A stretch of 64,000 nucleotides of DNA from Ferdinandcohnia humi_A. GTDB taxonomy: Bacteria; Bacillota; Bacilli; Bacillales; Bacillaceae_L. Each line of letters starts with the position of its first letter. Positions within the stretch are counted from its first letter, which is position 1. Below, piece after piece: positions 35,304 through 44,511 of the stretch. The DNA lies in contig JBLKRX010000002.1 in NCBI GenBank assembly GCA_047608075.1, positions 186,001-250,000 of the forward strand. Direction: 5' to 3'. The translations under genes were made by a program, and so were the position numbers. Under the pieces are notes generated by a model that saw nothing but the letters and a program-made list of their open reading frames with translations, had not been told where the DNA came from and did no database searches.

Positions 35304-35365
35304 ATCAAATCCTCCTCTAACTCAAGGGCTTGTATACTTACAATTTCCCTTATAAACAAATAAAA

Positions 35366-35755
35366 AGCTCCCATCCCTACATACAAATATGTAGGGACGA
35401 GAGCTTTGAATTCCCGTGGTGCCACCCTAGTTAAGACTTTCTCAACAAACAAAAAATGCGAAGTTCTTGTCAGCTACGCTTTCGCAGCACAGGCCTATGC
35501 TCGTGCACATAAACGTGTACTCTGCTACTTGAAAAACCCGCTGCCTCGGCCTTCTTGTTTCTCGTCTGCCTATGTAAAATAAGTCTTCACTCAATCAGTT
35601 AACGCCTGAAACGTTCAGCTCCTACTAAAGCCATTTTTGCTTTTTCAGAGAGAAACCTCCGAGGTGTTCATTCAATAAGTCATCATGCAGGAATGCTTTC
35701 AGCCTAGACGTTCCCTCTCTAGTCATGTGTACTCTTATCTACTATTCCCCATCAC
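35366..35755 (-). promoter_or_regulatory. Histidine T-box leader of hisS
   Basis: On the minus strand stem I spans about 35755-35600, with a specifier region reading GAATGAACACCTCGG, giving the histidine codon CAC. The T-box AGGGTGGCACCACGGG is at 35428-35413. The terminator AGCTCTCGTCCCTACAT..ATGTAGGGATGGGAGCT ends at 35366 with a T run. Between stem I and the T-box, AAGACTT (35587-35581) pairs with AAGTCTT (35439-35433) around 141 bases. hisS would be induced by uncharged tRNA-His. Confidence 0.9.
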
Positions 35756-35840
35756 TGGTTCAAGTTATTATTTTGTAGAATTTTATATAATCATACGTAT
35801 GAAAGGATGTAATGTCAAGGTGAACCTTAAAATTTTTTCT

Positions 35841-35920
35841 TATCAAATGCGCTTAGCGTCTTTGCGCCAGATTTTTTAGAGCTTGCTCGATAAAGTGAAA
35901 CTTCAATCTGTGGACTTAAT
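35841..35920 (-). repeat. Dispersed structured element, family 1, copy 3 (decayed)
   Basis: Plus-strand ATCAAATGCGCTTAGCGTCTTTGCGCCAG, then ATTTTTTAGAGCTTGCTCGA, follows the order of copies 1 and 2 with small gaps and substitutions, then loses similarity. It lies between the hisS leader and yrzK. Confidence 0.6.
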
Positions 35921-35960
35921 GATGAAAGTTAAAAATGCTTTAACATACCATTTTCTCTTT

Positions 35961-36137
35961 TTACGAACGATGTAATTGCTTCTTTAAGTTCCGAACATCT
36001 CTCACTGATAACCCAAATTCAGAAGCCAATTCCACATATGTTGAGCCTTGTTCCTTTTGGATAAAATCGTGAAAATCAACTCCAAACACTTCACCTGCTC
36101 TACTATGTACATTATTACTTTTATCGCTAAATCTCAT
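35961..36137 (-). CDS. yrzK: Small HTH-type protein YrzK
   Basis: A 58-residue protein. The C-terminal half TYVELASEFGLSVRDVRNLKKQL looks like a helix-turn-helix of the sigma-70 region 4 or resolvase type. The ATG at 36137 follows GGAAGGGG; the open frame continues upstream to 36275 but overlaps the yrvJ promoter region. Position opposite yrvJ and next to hisS fits B. subtilis YrzK, of unknown function. Confidence 0.7.
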   Translation of the reverse strand: MRFSDKSNNVHSRAGEVFGVDFHDFIQKEQGSTYVELASEFGLSVRDVRNLKKQLHRS

Positions 36138-36275
36138 ACCGCTAGCCCCTTCCTCTTTTTCTATTACGTATCTTGCCCTTTTTTTTGAATTTATTTCGGT
36201 ATAAAACAGGATTTTTTTAAAACATAACGAATTATTATTAAAGCTATGTTTTTTTCTATACAAGGAGGCTAACAA

Positions 36276-38057
36276 GTGTTACATCATAAGATTTTAAAGG
36301 TTCTGCTAGCATTTGTCGTAGTGGTTGTCTATGTATCTTCAGAACCGATGCTAGTTATTAAGGCTGAACAGACTGCTATTATAAATACATCTGTTCTAAA
36401 TGTGAGAGAGGGCCCTGGGCTATCGTATGCTCTTGTTTCTCAAGTAAAGCAGGATGAAAAATATACAATTTTAGAAAAGAAGAATGATTGGGTTAAGCTT
36501 GAACTCTCGTCTGGAAAGACAGGATGGGTGGCATCTTGGTTAATAAAGGAAGAGTCTACGAACTCTACTCCCCCGGCTACTCAAACCGGTTCTTCATCAA
36601 CAATCGTATCAACAGTTGACGGCCTGAGACTACGAAATGGTCCAGGAACAGGGTTTCAAGTGATAGGTTCACTAAATAACGGGAACGAAGCCGAATTCCT
36701 TGAAAATAGGGAGAACTGGTCAAAAGTTTCCTATAAAGGGCAAATTGGCTGGGTTGCCTCAGAATATATAAAAACAAAATCAGCGACAAATGATCCGAAC
36801 CCGAAACCTACTACTAATAAAACGGGTAAGATAACAGCTTCAGTGTTAAATGTAAGAGGCGAACCAAATTTACAAGGCAGGATTGTAGGAAAATTACTAG
36901 AAGGGGCTAGTGTTAAAATCGTTGCGGAGAGAGAAAACTGGATTGAAATTTCGTTTGGAAGCAGTACCGCATGGATACATAGAGATTTTGTGACAACTTC
37001 ATCTTCAAGTGAAACTCCTGAAACACCGGAACCTACACCTCTACCGCAGAAACCAGTAAACGAAGGGAAAACTGGAATTGTTACTGCATCAAGTTTAAAT
37101 GTACGGGATAGTGGTTCATTATCAGGTAAGGTCATCGGAAGTTTAAAACAGGGAGATCAAGTTACAATTGAAGAAGAAGTAAATAATTGGAGTAAAATCA
37201 CTTTATCGAATGGAAGCAAGGGTTGGATCGCAAGTTGGTATTTAGAGGTTAAAGCGGATAATAGTACTCCTCCGCCAACAACCGAAGAATCGAGCGTCAA
37301 AATACTTTATAATGGGACAAATATTCGTACTGGTCCAGCAACAACACACCCTGTTGCAGCACGAGCTAATGAAGGGGACACTTTCACTATCATTAAAACA
37401 GAAGGTGACTGGTATAAAATTACTCTACCTGATAACAAGATTGGGTATGTTGCAGGGTGGATTGTTTCTGTTGACGGGGTAGGCGTTATAGTCGAAAGAC
37501 CAGGTGTGAATCAATACCTAAAAGGGAAAACGATTGTAGTTGACCCTGGACATGGTGGTAACGATAGTGGAGCAGTTGGAGCAACTGGTACATTTGAGAA
37601 AGAAATTACCCTCAGGACGGCTAGGATTGTGTTTGACAAACTCAGTGCTACTGGCGCAAATGTAATCCTTACTAGGAATAGCGATAGTTATATTAGCTTA
37701 CGGTCACGGGTAAGTATTTCACATTATCGTAATGCAGATGCTTTTATTAGTATACATTATGATAGTACAGCAGACAGAAGTGCTCGGGGAATTACCTCCT
37801 ATTACTACAAAAATATTGATATTCCGTTAGCATCTAGCATTCAAGCAGAAATGATAAGAAACACAGGGTTTAAAAATAGGCAGCATCGACTTGGAAACTT
37901 CCAGGTAATACGCGAAAACCGAAACCCTTCTGCATTACTGGAATTAGGCTTTCTAAGTAATCCGACTGAAGAATATACTGTAAATACAAACAGCTTTCAA
38001 GAAAATGTATCAAACGGCATTTTCTATGGATTAGCACAATACTTTAAAGGTCGTTAG
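36276..38057 (+). CDS. yrvJ: N-acetylmuramoyl-L-alanine amidase with SH3 repeats YrvJ
   Basis: Secreted cell-wall hydrolase of 593 residues. It has an N-terminal signal peptide (about 1-25), then five bacterial SH3 domains (about 32-92, 108-168, 185-243, 266-323, 343-400), each with the LNVR or LR.GP start and a GW(V/I)A end. Ser/Thr/Pro-rich linkers separate them. The C-terminal Amidase_3 domain (about 415-590) has zinc ligands in VDPGHGG and SIHYD, and the catalytic Glu in LELGFLSN. The start is a GTG after AAGGAGG. Confidence 0.93.
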   Translation: MLHHKILKVLLAFVVVVVYVSSEPMLVIKAEQTAIINTSVLNVREGPGLSYALVSQVKQDEKYTILEKKNDWVKLELSSGKTGWVASWLIKEESTNSTPPATQTGSSSTIVSTVDGLRLRNGPGTGFQVIGSLNNGNEAEFLENRENWSKVSYKGQIGWVASEYIKTKSATNDPNPKPTTNKTGKITASVLNVRGEPNLQGRIVGKLLEGASVKIVAERENWIEISFGSSTAWIHRDFVTTSSSSETPETPEPTPLPQKPVNEGKTGIVTASSLNVRDSGSLSGKVIGSLKQGDQVTIEEEVNNWSKITLSNGSKGWIASWYLEVKADNSTPPPTTEESSVKILYNGTNIRTGPATTHPVAARANEGDTFTIIKTEGDWYKITLPDNKIGYVAGWIVSVDGVGVIVERPGVNQYLKGKTIVVDPGHGGNDSGAVGATGTFEKEITLRTARIVFDKLSATGANVILTRNSDSYISLRSRVSISHYRNADAFISIHYDSTADRSARGITSYYYKNIDIPLASSIQAEMIRNTGFKNRQHRLGNFQVIRENRNPSALLELGFLSNPTEEYTVNTNSFQENVSNGIFYGLAQYFKGR

Positions 38058-38070
38058 GAGATTACCTATA

Positions 38071-38110
38071 AAAAAGACATGTGGAAAATATCATCCCCAC
38101 ATGTCTTTTT
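38071..38110. terminator. Bidirectional terminator yrvJ / dtd
   Basis: Perfect 14-bp stem AAAAAGACATGTGG / CCACATGTCTTTTT with a 12-base loop between convergent genes. Confidence 0.95.
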
Positions 38111-38113
38111 TAT

Positions 38114-38557
38114 TCATTGTTTGCTTTCAACGATTAGAGTCACAGGACCTTCGTTCGTAAATTGAACATCCATCATTGCACCAAATACTCCCGTTTCAAC
38201 ATGTACTCCTTTTTCTAGAAGTTCTTGATTGAATCGGTTATACATTTCTTCTGCAAATTCAGGTTTAGCTGCCTCCATATAATTTGGACGCCTTCCCTTT
38301 CGACAATCTCCATATAAGGTAAATTGGGAAACAGAGAGTATCCCACCCTTTACATCTAGTAAAGACAAGTTCAATTTCCCATCTTCATCTTCAAAGATGC
38401 GAAGATTTATCACTTTATCTGCAATATATTTTATATCTTCAATTGTATCTGAATGTGTAATTCCTACCAGAAGCATTAAGCCATGATCAATGGAACCTAC
38501 TACTGCATCCTGTACAACAACACGAGCATTCTTTGCACGTTGTACTACAACCCTCAT
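38114..38557 (-). CDS. dtd: D-aminoacyl-tRNA deacylase
   Basis: Removes D-amino acids (and glycine from tRNA-Ala) from charged tRNA. At 147 residues it is full length. The SQFTLYGD motif near 78-85 and the NEGPVTL (Gly-cisPro type) motif near 135 are intact. It is 27 bases downstream of rel, as in B. subtilis. Confidence 0.96.
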   Translation of the reverse strand: MRVVVQRAKNARVVVQDAVVGSIDHGLMLLVGITHSDTIEDIKYIADKVINLRIFEDEDGKLNLSLLDVKGGILSVSQFTLYGDCRKGRRPNYMEAAKPEFAEEMYNRFNQELLEKGVHVETGVFGAMMDVQFTNEGPVTLIVESKQ

Positions 38558-38584
38558 ACTATTTTCCCTTCTTGAACGCGTTCA

Positions 38585-40780
38585 TTAACTCATAACACGT
38601 CTTACTGAATAAATATCGCGAATTTGCTTAATACGTTCGACAACTCGCTGTAGATGGCTAACATTTTGTATCGAAATTGCCATATTTATTGTCGCCATTT
38701 TATTTCTGTCAGATTTACCTGAAACGGCAGTGATATTTGTCTTCGTCTCATTTACTGCCTGTAATACTTCATTTAATAAACCTCGACGGTCAAATCCTGA
38801 AATTTCAATTTCAACATTATATTCCTTACGGTCGTTGATATTACTTTCCCATTCAACTTCAATAAGCCGTTGCTTGGCATCGCTAGTATGGACGTTCGGA
38901 CAATCATCTCGGTGTACTGAAACACCGCGTCCTTTCGTAATGAAACCAACAATTTCGTCCCCTGGGACAGGATTACAGCACTTCGACAATCGTATCAGTA
39001 AATTATCTATCCCAGAAACTTGAACTCCAGAATCGCGCTTTCTTGTCGATGTCAGCTGCTTTATATCAGCAACAGCTTCTGTTAAATTCTTATCCTGTTC
39101 TAAATCACGTTGTTTACGATGTCTGTCTGTAAGACGAGTGGCTATTTGAGCTGCTGTAATTCCGTTATAACCAATCGCAGCATACATATCTTCTTCATTA
39201 GAGAAATTAAACTTTTCAGCAACTCTCTTAATGTTTTCAGGAGTTAGTATTTCTTTTAGATCAAATTCAAGATTTTTAATTTCCTTCTCTACTAGCTCTT
39301 TGCCCTTTTCTACATTTTCTTCACGACGTTGCTTTTTAAAGAACTGGCGAATTTTATTTTTTGCTTGTGATGTCTGTGCTAGCTTAATCCAATCCTGACT
39401 CGGTCCATAGGAATGTTTGGACGTTAAAATTTCAATGATATCTCCAGTTTTTAATTTATAATCCAAAGTAACCATCTTACCATTTACTTTGGCACCAATC
39501 GTTTTATTTCCAATTTCTGAGTGAATACGGTAAGCAAAGTCAATTGGTACAGAACCTGAAGGAAGCTCAATAACATCTCCTTTTGGAGTAAAAACAAATA
39601 CCATATCAGAGAACAAATCGATTTTTAAAGATTCCATGAATTCTTCAGCATTCGTTGCGTCATTCTGCCACTCTAAAATTTCACGGAACCATGTTAATTT
39701 TTCTTCAAATGATGATTGTTGGTTAACAGGCTTCCCTTCCTTGTAAGCCCAATGAGCAGCAATTCCATATTCAGCAATTTGATGCATCTCTACTGTTCGA
39801 ATTTGCACCTCAAGTGGATCACCCTTAGGACCAATTACCGTTGTATGCAAGGACTGATACATATTAGGCTTTGGCATTGCAATATAATCCTTGAATCGGC
39901 CAGGCATAGGCTTCCAGCATGTATGGATAATCCCTAGAACAGCATAACAATCTTTTATACTTCCTACGACAATACGGACTGCAAGCAAATCATAGATCTC
40001 ATTAAATTGCTTATTCTGAAGAACCATTTTACGATAAATACTATATATATGCTTCGGTCTTCCAGATATTTCAGCTTTGATTGAAACTTCACCAACACGT
40101 TGCTTCACTTCATCAATTACTTCTTCTAAGTATTGCTCACGCTCAGCACGTTTCTTTTTCATTAAGTTAACGATGCGATAATATTGCTGAGGATTTAAGT
40201 AGCGCAAGGCCGTGTCCTCAAGCTCCCATTTAATTTTGGAGATCCCTAGTCGATGTGCTAAAGGGGCAAAAATTTCAAGCGTTTCATTTGAAATTCTTCT
40301 TTGCTTCTCCTGAGGTAAATGCTTTAAGGTACGCATATTATGCAGACGGTCCGCAAGCTTAATTAAGATAACTCTTATATCTTGGGCCATTGCAACAAAC
40401 ATTTTTCTATGATTTTCAGCCTGTTGCTCTTCTTGAGATTTATATTTAATCTTCCCTAGCTTTGTTACCCCATCTACTAGCATAGCTACTTCAGGAGTGA
40501 ATGCATCACTAATTTCCTGTAAGGAAACATTGGTGTCCTCTACAACATCATGTAGAAATCCACCCGCGATTGTAGAAGGATCCATCTCAAGATCAACTAA
40601 TATCCCTGCAACCTGAACAGGGTGAACAATATATGGTTCACCAGATTTTCGGAATTGCTCTTTATGAGCATCCTCTGCGAATGTATAGGCACGTTGAATA
40701 AAGTCTATATCCTTCTCAGATAAATATTTTTTTGCTTTTTCTATTACTTGCTCAGGAGTAAGTACCTGCTCGTTTGCCAT
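38585..40780 (-). CDS. relA: Bifunctional (p)ppGpp synthetase/hydrolase Rel
   Basis: Stringent-response enzyme of about 731 residues. The HD hydrolase domain (about 30-180) has HDVVEDT (77-83). The synthetase domain covers about 220-350, TGS about 395-455, and an RIS/zinc-finger part contains SKCCNPVPGD. ACT lies at about 655-731. The start at 40780 gives MANEQVLTPEQ after AAAGGTGA. An intergenic repeat ends just upstream of that ribosome-binding site. Rel Bacillus enzymes both make and hydrolyse (p)ppGpp. Confidence 0.96.
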   Translation of the reverse strand: MANEQVLTPEQVIEKAKKYLSEKDIDFIQRAYTFAEDAHKEQFRKSGEPYIVHPVQVAGILVDLEMDPSTIAGGFLHDVVEDTNVSLQEISDAFTPEVAMLVDGVTKLGKIKYKSQEEQQAENHRKMFVAMAQDIRVILIKLADRLHNMRTLKHLPQEKQRRISNETLEIFAPLAHRLGISKIKWELEDTALRYLNPQQYYRIVNLMKKKRAEREQYLEEVIDEVKQRVGEVSIKAEISGRPKHIYSIYRKMVLQNKQFNEIYDLLAVRIVVGSIKDCYAVLGIIHTCWKPMPGRFKDYIAMPKPNMYQSLHTTVIGPKGDPLEVQIRTVEMHQIAEYGIAAHWAYKEGKPVNQQSSFEEKLTWFREILEWQNDATNAEEFMESLKIDLFSDMVFVFTPKGDVIELPSGSVPIDFAYRIHSEIGNKTIGAKVNGKMVTLDYKLKTGDIIEILTSKHSYGPSQDWIKLAQTSQAKNKIRQFFKKQRREENVEKGKELVEKEIKNLEFDLKEILTPENIKRVAEKFNFSNEEDMYAAIGYNGITAAQIATRLTDRHRKQRDLEQDKNLTEAVADIKQLTSTRKRDSGVQVSGIDNLLIRLSKCCNPVPGDEIVGFITKGRGVSVHRDDCPNVHTSDAKQRLIEVEWESNINDRKEYNVEIEISGFDRRGLLNEVLQAVNETKTNITAVSGKSDRNKMATINMAISIQNVSHLQRVVERIKQIRDIYSVRRVMS

Positions 40781-40796
40781 GGATTCAATCACCTTT

Positions 40797-40925
40797 ATCA
40801 AATGCGCCTTGGCGTATTTGTGCCCAGATTTTTTTAAAAGCTTGCTCGAGAAACTTCTCTATAAAATCGAAAGGCTCGCCGGAGGCTTTAATTTTATTCA
40901 GTCGGAGTTTGAACCCCGACTGAAT
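40797..40925 (-). repeat. Dispersed structured element, family 1, copy 2 (rel leader)
   Basis: Closely matches the alaS leader copy. On the minus strand it opens with a hairpin ATTCAGTCGG / CCGACTGAAT around GGTTCAAACT. Next comes a long central stem (GATTTT / AAAATC with TTTCTCGAGCAAGC), and it closes with AAATACGCC/GGCGCATTT. Its last bases TTTGAT touch the rel ribosome-binding site AAAGGTGA, so any rel transcript begun upstream carries it in the leader. Confidence 0.8.
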
Positions 40926-40992
40926 TGAATGCTTTTATTGTATTCATCCCCCCACTTATAGAAGTGAAGGACTTCTGCTGAATAAAGTTAAG

Positions 40993-41140
40993 AAAAGCGC
41001 AAGCCCCTTGTTCAGCCCGACAAGGCAAATGTTCTGTGGGAAAAAAGTTGCCCTTCCACTTTTCATTGCCTCAGTTTTTAACCTCGAGGGGCTAGACGCT
41101 AGAGCTAGACAGTGAAATCTATGTTCAAAATTTTATACTT
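40993..41140 (+). repeat. Dispersed intergenic element, family 2, copy B
   Basis: Starts GCGCAAGCCCCTTG, contains CGACAAGGCAAAT, AAAAAAGTTGCC, TTTTTAACCTCGAGGGGCTAGA and GAGCTAGACA, and ends with the 22 bases (41119-41140) found identically at 30108-30129. The CCTCGAGGGGCTAG..GAGCTAGACA core is of a type I know to be widespread between Bacillaceae genes. Confidence 0.7.
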
Positions 41141-41486
41141 TCTTTACTCTTAAAATTAAGAATCAAAGAACAAACCTTCTTTGACTTCTTTTTTATTACT
41201 ACTATAAACTTTTATACACCCACAGTGTGTATGCGTATAAATTTTACGTAGAGCTGTACTTAGAAAAATGTGTATAAATTCTTAACTTTTCAAACATACT
41301 TCCCTAAATCATTTATGATATACATAACAGAAATTTTTTCTTGTTCTGAAAAAAAAGTAAGAAATTGTAATAAGAGTAATAAAAAAATAATTATTGTTAC
41401 TATTATCATTAAAATTTTCTAATATGTAAAGGGAAATAGATAGAAATAATGTCTTTCCTTAGCAAAAAATAGAGTAAGAACGAAAA
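41141..41486. other. AT-rich intergenic between apt and rel
   Basis: About 350 bases, very AT-rich, without a gene. A short inverted repeat ATACAC/GTGTGTAT lies near 41214-41232. The rel promoter is expected here, but no single pair of boxes stands out. Confidence 0.5.
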
Positions 41487-41507
41487 GAGCACTCGGGTTG
41501 AGTGCTC
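41487..41507 (-). terminator. Terminator after apt
   Basis: GAGCACTC / GAGTGCTC, five-base loop, followed on the minus strand by TTTTCG. Confidence 0.85.
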
Positions 41508-41567
41508 ATAATGTGAAACTTTCTAGTATAGTTTACAACTTTATACCCCGCTGATTATGGACTAGAG

Positions 41568-42080
41568 TTAAAATTGCATTAATGTTAATACATCGTAACC
41601 CTCAAGTTTGTCACGGCCATCAAGATATGTGAGTTCAATTAGGAAAGCAATTCCAGCAACAATTCCACCTAGCCCTTCAACTAGCTTAATTGTTGCTTCA
41701 ATTGTTCCACCAGTCGCTAAGAGATCATCAGTAATCAACACACGTTGACCTGGTTTAATCGCATCTTTATGGATTGTAAGAACATCTTTACCGTACTCAA
41801 GACCGTACTCTACCTTAATAACTTCTCTTGGTAGCTTCCCTTCTTTTCTAACTGGAGCAAAACCGACACCATGTGAATATGCCACTGGACATCCAATAAT
41901 AAATCCACGAGCCTCAGGACCTACAACAAGATCGATTTCTTTTTCTCTTGCATACTGAACGATTTGATCAGTTGCATACTTATAAGCCTCACCGTCGTTC
42001 ATCAATGGTGTGATGTCTTTAAACTTAATTCCAGGCTTTGGATAGTCTGGTACAATTTCTACAAATTTTTTCAAATCCAT
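41568..42080 (-). CDS. apt: Adenine phosphoribosyltransferase
   Basis: Makes AMP from adenine and PRPP in purine salvage. At 170 residues it is full length. The PRPP motif VLITDDLLATGGT is near 119-131, and PEARGFI and KEGKLPRE are family motifs. It overlaps the recJ stop by one base. Adenine released by MtnN elsewhere in this window is one of its substrates. Confidence 0.96.
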   Translation of the reverse strand: MDLKKFVEIVPDYPKPGIKFKDITPLMNDGEAYKYATDQIVQYAREKEIDLVVGPEARGFIIGCPVAYSHGVGFAPVRKEGKLPREVIKVEYGLEYGKDVLTIHKDAIKPGQRVLITDDLLATGGTIEATIKLVEGLGGIVAGIAFLIELTYLDGRDKLEGYDVLTLMQF

Positions 42081-44440
42081 TACTTAATTGCCTCCTCAAG
42101 CGATAGCGAACCTTTATTTATTGTATCAAACCAATGCTTTAGCTGTTGATATGATGAATACAATAATTGCTTCTCCAATTCAATTCTTTGTACCTTTAAT
42201 TGGTATGTTTTCGATTCAGTCAAATCTCTTTTCTTAGCTTGATTTGATAAAGAGATAAATCCCTTGTCTATTTTAACAAATTCTAATTCAAAAAACACCT
42301 TTGACATAAAATCTATTGTTTCCCTTGACCATCCTCTATACTTTGCTAGGTCTGCAGCATATCTATTCATGTCAAACGGGCCCTTTTTAGAGAGAAATGC
42401 ATAAAACCATTTGAAGTGTTCTCTCGTAGGGATTGTACTAAAAAAATGTTCCTGTTCATGATAAAACAGCGTATATATTCTACTTGGAAAAGTAGCTTCA
42501 AACAGAGCTTTTATAAGTATGTCTTCATCAGGTAGATCTAGTAATACAACATACTTTGAATCCAATTGAGCATCTCTAGCTTCTTCATAGCTTTTGACAA
42601 ATAGAATCTCATTTTCTCTATTCGTTATGTTGAGTTTGGTAATTGTATCCTTCGAAAATGCAATTAGCTGAAGTTTATCATCATCTATTTTACTTAAGTA
42701 TGATGAAAAATCTTTCATTCCCCTAATATCAAACAATTGCCATTCATGAACTGCAACATCCTGTAACATGATTTGAGGCTTTCTACTATTGTTCCACTCA
42801 TTAATCGTTAATTCACCGATTACAGAAAGCTTTGATAGGGGAGAAATACCTTCACTTACATAACCCATGCCAAAACCAACAGCATCCAACGTTAATGGCT
42901 CTTGCTGTAAAACAACTTTTAAGTGGCTTTGATCCGCCCCAATTTTACGAAGACTAGAAATTTCAACTTCGTGGATTAATACCTTTGGCTTGGGATTCCC
43001 CATTCCAAAAGGGGAGAGTTTATTCATCTCTAAAATGGTCTCAATTGTTATATCACTAAGCAAACAAGACGTGTCAACAATTGTGATTGGTTGAAAATCC
43101 TCTGGGGTTAATACTTGATTAGCTATATCAATAAGCCTTTTTCTTAGTTCGTCGATATTCGATACTTCAAGCGTCATTCCCGCTGCCATTGGATGTCCAC
43201 CAAAATGTGGAAGTATATCTCGACACGTAGACAAGCTTTCAAATAAATTATAGCCTTCTATACTTCTTGCTGAACCCTTTGCAAGTCCCTTTTCAGGATC
43301 AATACTTAACACAATCGTTGGCCGATAAAAACGTTCCACTAATCTGGATGCAACAATTCCAATTACACCTGAGTTCCAACCCTCTCTCGCAATGACAAGG
43401 ACTGGATTTGAAGAAGGTGGAAACTTTTCCTCGACCTCTTTGATTGCTTCTTCGGTCATCTGATTTACTAAGTGCTGTCGCTCCTTATTTAAATCGTCGA
43501 TTTCATCGGCAATCATTGCTGCCTCTTCTGGGTCAAAAGTCATCAGTAAATGAACAGCTGGGTCAGCTGAACCGAGTCGACCGACAGCATTAATTCTTGG
43601 ACCAATTGCAAACCCGACTGTTTCTTCATTAACTTCACTACTATCGATACGTGCCTTTTTAAGTAATGCTTTTATACCTGGGCGAGTCGTTGATTGAAGT
43701 GCACGGATTCCTCGCTTTGCAAGCAAACGATTTTCATCATGCAAAGGTACGAGGTCAGCAATTGTCCCTATGACAGCTACATCCAGAAGATCTGTTGGGA
43801 CTTCACCTCTGAGTGCATGTGCAACCTTGAAAGCAACCCCTACACCTGCCAGTTCCTTAAAGGGATATTGACTGTTAGGCTTTTTGGGATGAATAATAGC
43901 AGTTGCTGCAGGTAACTCGGGACCTGGCTCATGGTGGTCGGTAATAATCAAGTCAATCCCTAGTTCTTTTGCAATCTCCGCTTCATGGAGTGCTGATATT
44001 CCGGTATCTACAGTTATAATTAACGAAAATCCCTCACTCTTTGCCCATCTAAATGCAGTCTCATTCGGCCCGTAGCCTTCAGTAAAGCGATTTGGGATGT
44101 AAAATTCAACGTCTGCTCCTTTTTCCTTTAAAACAGTGACCATTACAGTAGTACTACTAACTCCATCTGCATCGTAGTCACCAAAAACTAGAATACGTTC
44201 ATTATTGTTGATTGCACGTGTAATTCTATCAATTGCAACATCCATTTGATCCAACAAATATGGGTCATGGAAATCAATGTCTTCTATATTCAAAAACTCA
44301 CGAGCAGCTTCAACGGTTGTAAGCCCTCTATTAATAAGCAGGGAGGCTACTAGAGGTGTAACTTGTAGCTCATTTATTAGTAGATTCGTTAATTCTATGT
44401 TGTTTTCATTTACCTTCCATCGAGTTTTTGATTGTAACAT
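42080..44440 (-). CDS. recJ: Single-stranded-DNA-specific exonuclease RecJ
   Basis: 5'-3' exonuclease of 786 residues for repair and recombination. The DHH phosphoesterase motifs are FGDYDADGVSS, VDTGIS and ITDHHEPG (about 90-165). The DHHA1 part has GGHPMAAG near 420, the OB-fold follows near 450-560. The C-terminal ~220 residues are the Firmicute RecJ extension. It has a strong AAAGGGGTG site. Confidence 0.95.
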   Translation of the reverse strand: MLQSKTRWKVNENNIELTNLLINELQVTPLVASLLINRGLTTVEAAREFLNIEDIDFHDPYLLDQMDVAIDRITRAINNNERILVFGDYDADGVSSTTVMVTVLKEKGADVEFYIPNRFTEGYGPNETAFRWAKSEGFSLIITVDTGISALHEAEIAKELGIDLIITDHHEPGPELPAATAIIHPKKPNSQYPFKELAGVGVAFKVAHALRGEVPTDLLDVAVIGTIADLVPLHDENRLLAKRGIRALQSTTRPGIKALLKKARIDSSEVNEETVGFAIGPRINAVGRLGSADPAVHLLMTFDPEEAAMIADEIDDLNKERQHLVNQMTEEAIKEVEEKFPPSSNPVLVIAREGWNSGVIGIVASRLVERFYRPTIVLSIDPEKGLAKGSARSIEGYNLFESLSTCRDILPHFGGHPMAAGMTLEVSNIDELRKRLIDIANQVLTPEDFQPITIVDTSCLLSDITIETILEMNKLSPFGMGNPKPKVLIHEVEISSLRKIGADQSHLKVVLQQEPLTLDAVGFGMGYVSEGISPLSKLSVIGELTINEWNNSRKPQIMLQDVAVHEWQLFDIRGMKDFSSYLSKIDDDKLQLIAFSKDTITKLNITNRENEILFVKSYEEARDAQLDSKYVVLLDLPDEDILIKALFEATFPSRIYTLFYHEQEHFFSTIPTREHFKWFYAFLSKKGPFDMNRYAADLAKYRGWSRETIDFMSKVFFELEFVKIDKGFISLSNQAKKRDLTESKTYQLKVQRIELEKQLLYSSYQQLKHWFDTINKGSLSLEEAIK

Positions 44441-44511
44441 CGTTTCACCCCTTTAACCTCACTATTATATCGAAGGATAGGGAGGGTTACAATGAAAATA
44501 AGACAATTTCA

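Noticed and set aside
36138..36275. N-terminal extension of yrzK to 104 residues
   Set aside because: The extension is unlike the family and overlaps the divergent yrvJ promoter region; the ATG at 36137 has a good ribosome-binding site.
41141..41486. Small RNA or small gene in the apt-rel gap
   Set aside because: Very AT-rich with only short inverted repeats; no start codon with ribosome-binding site and no clear promoter-terminator pair.
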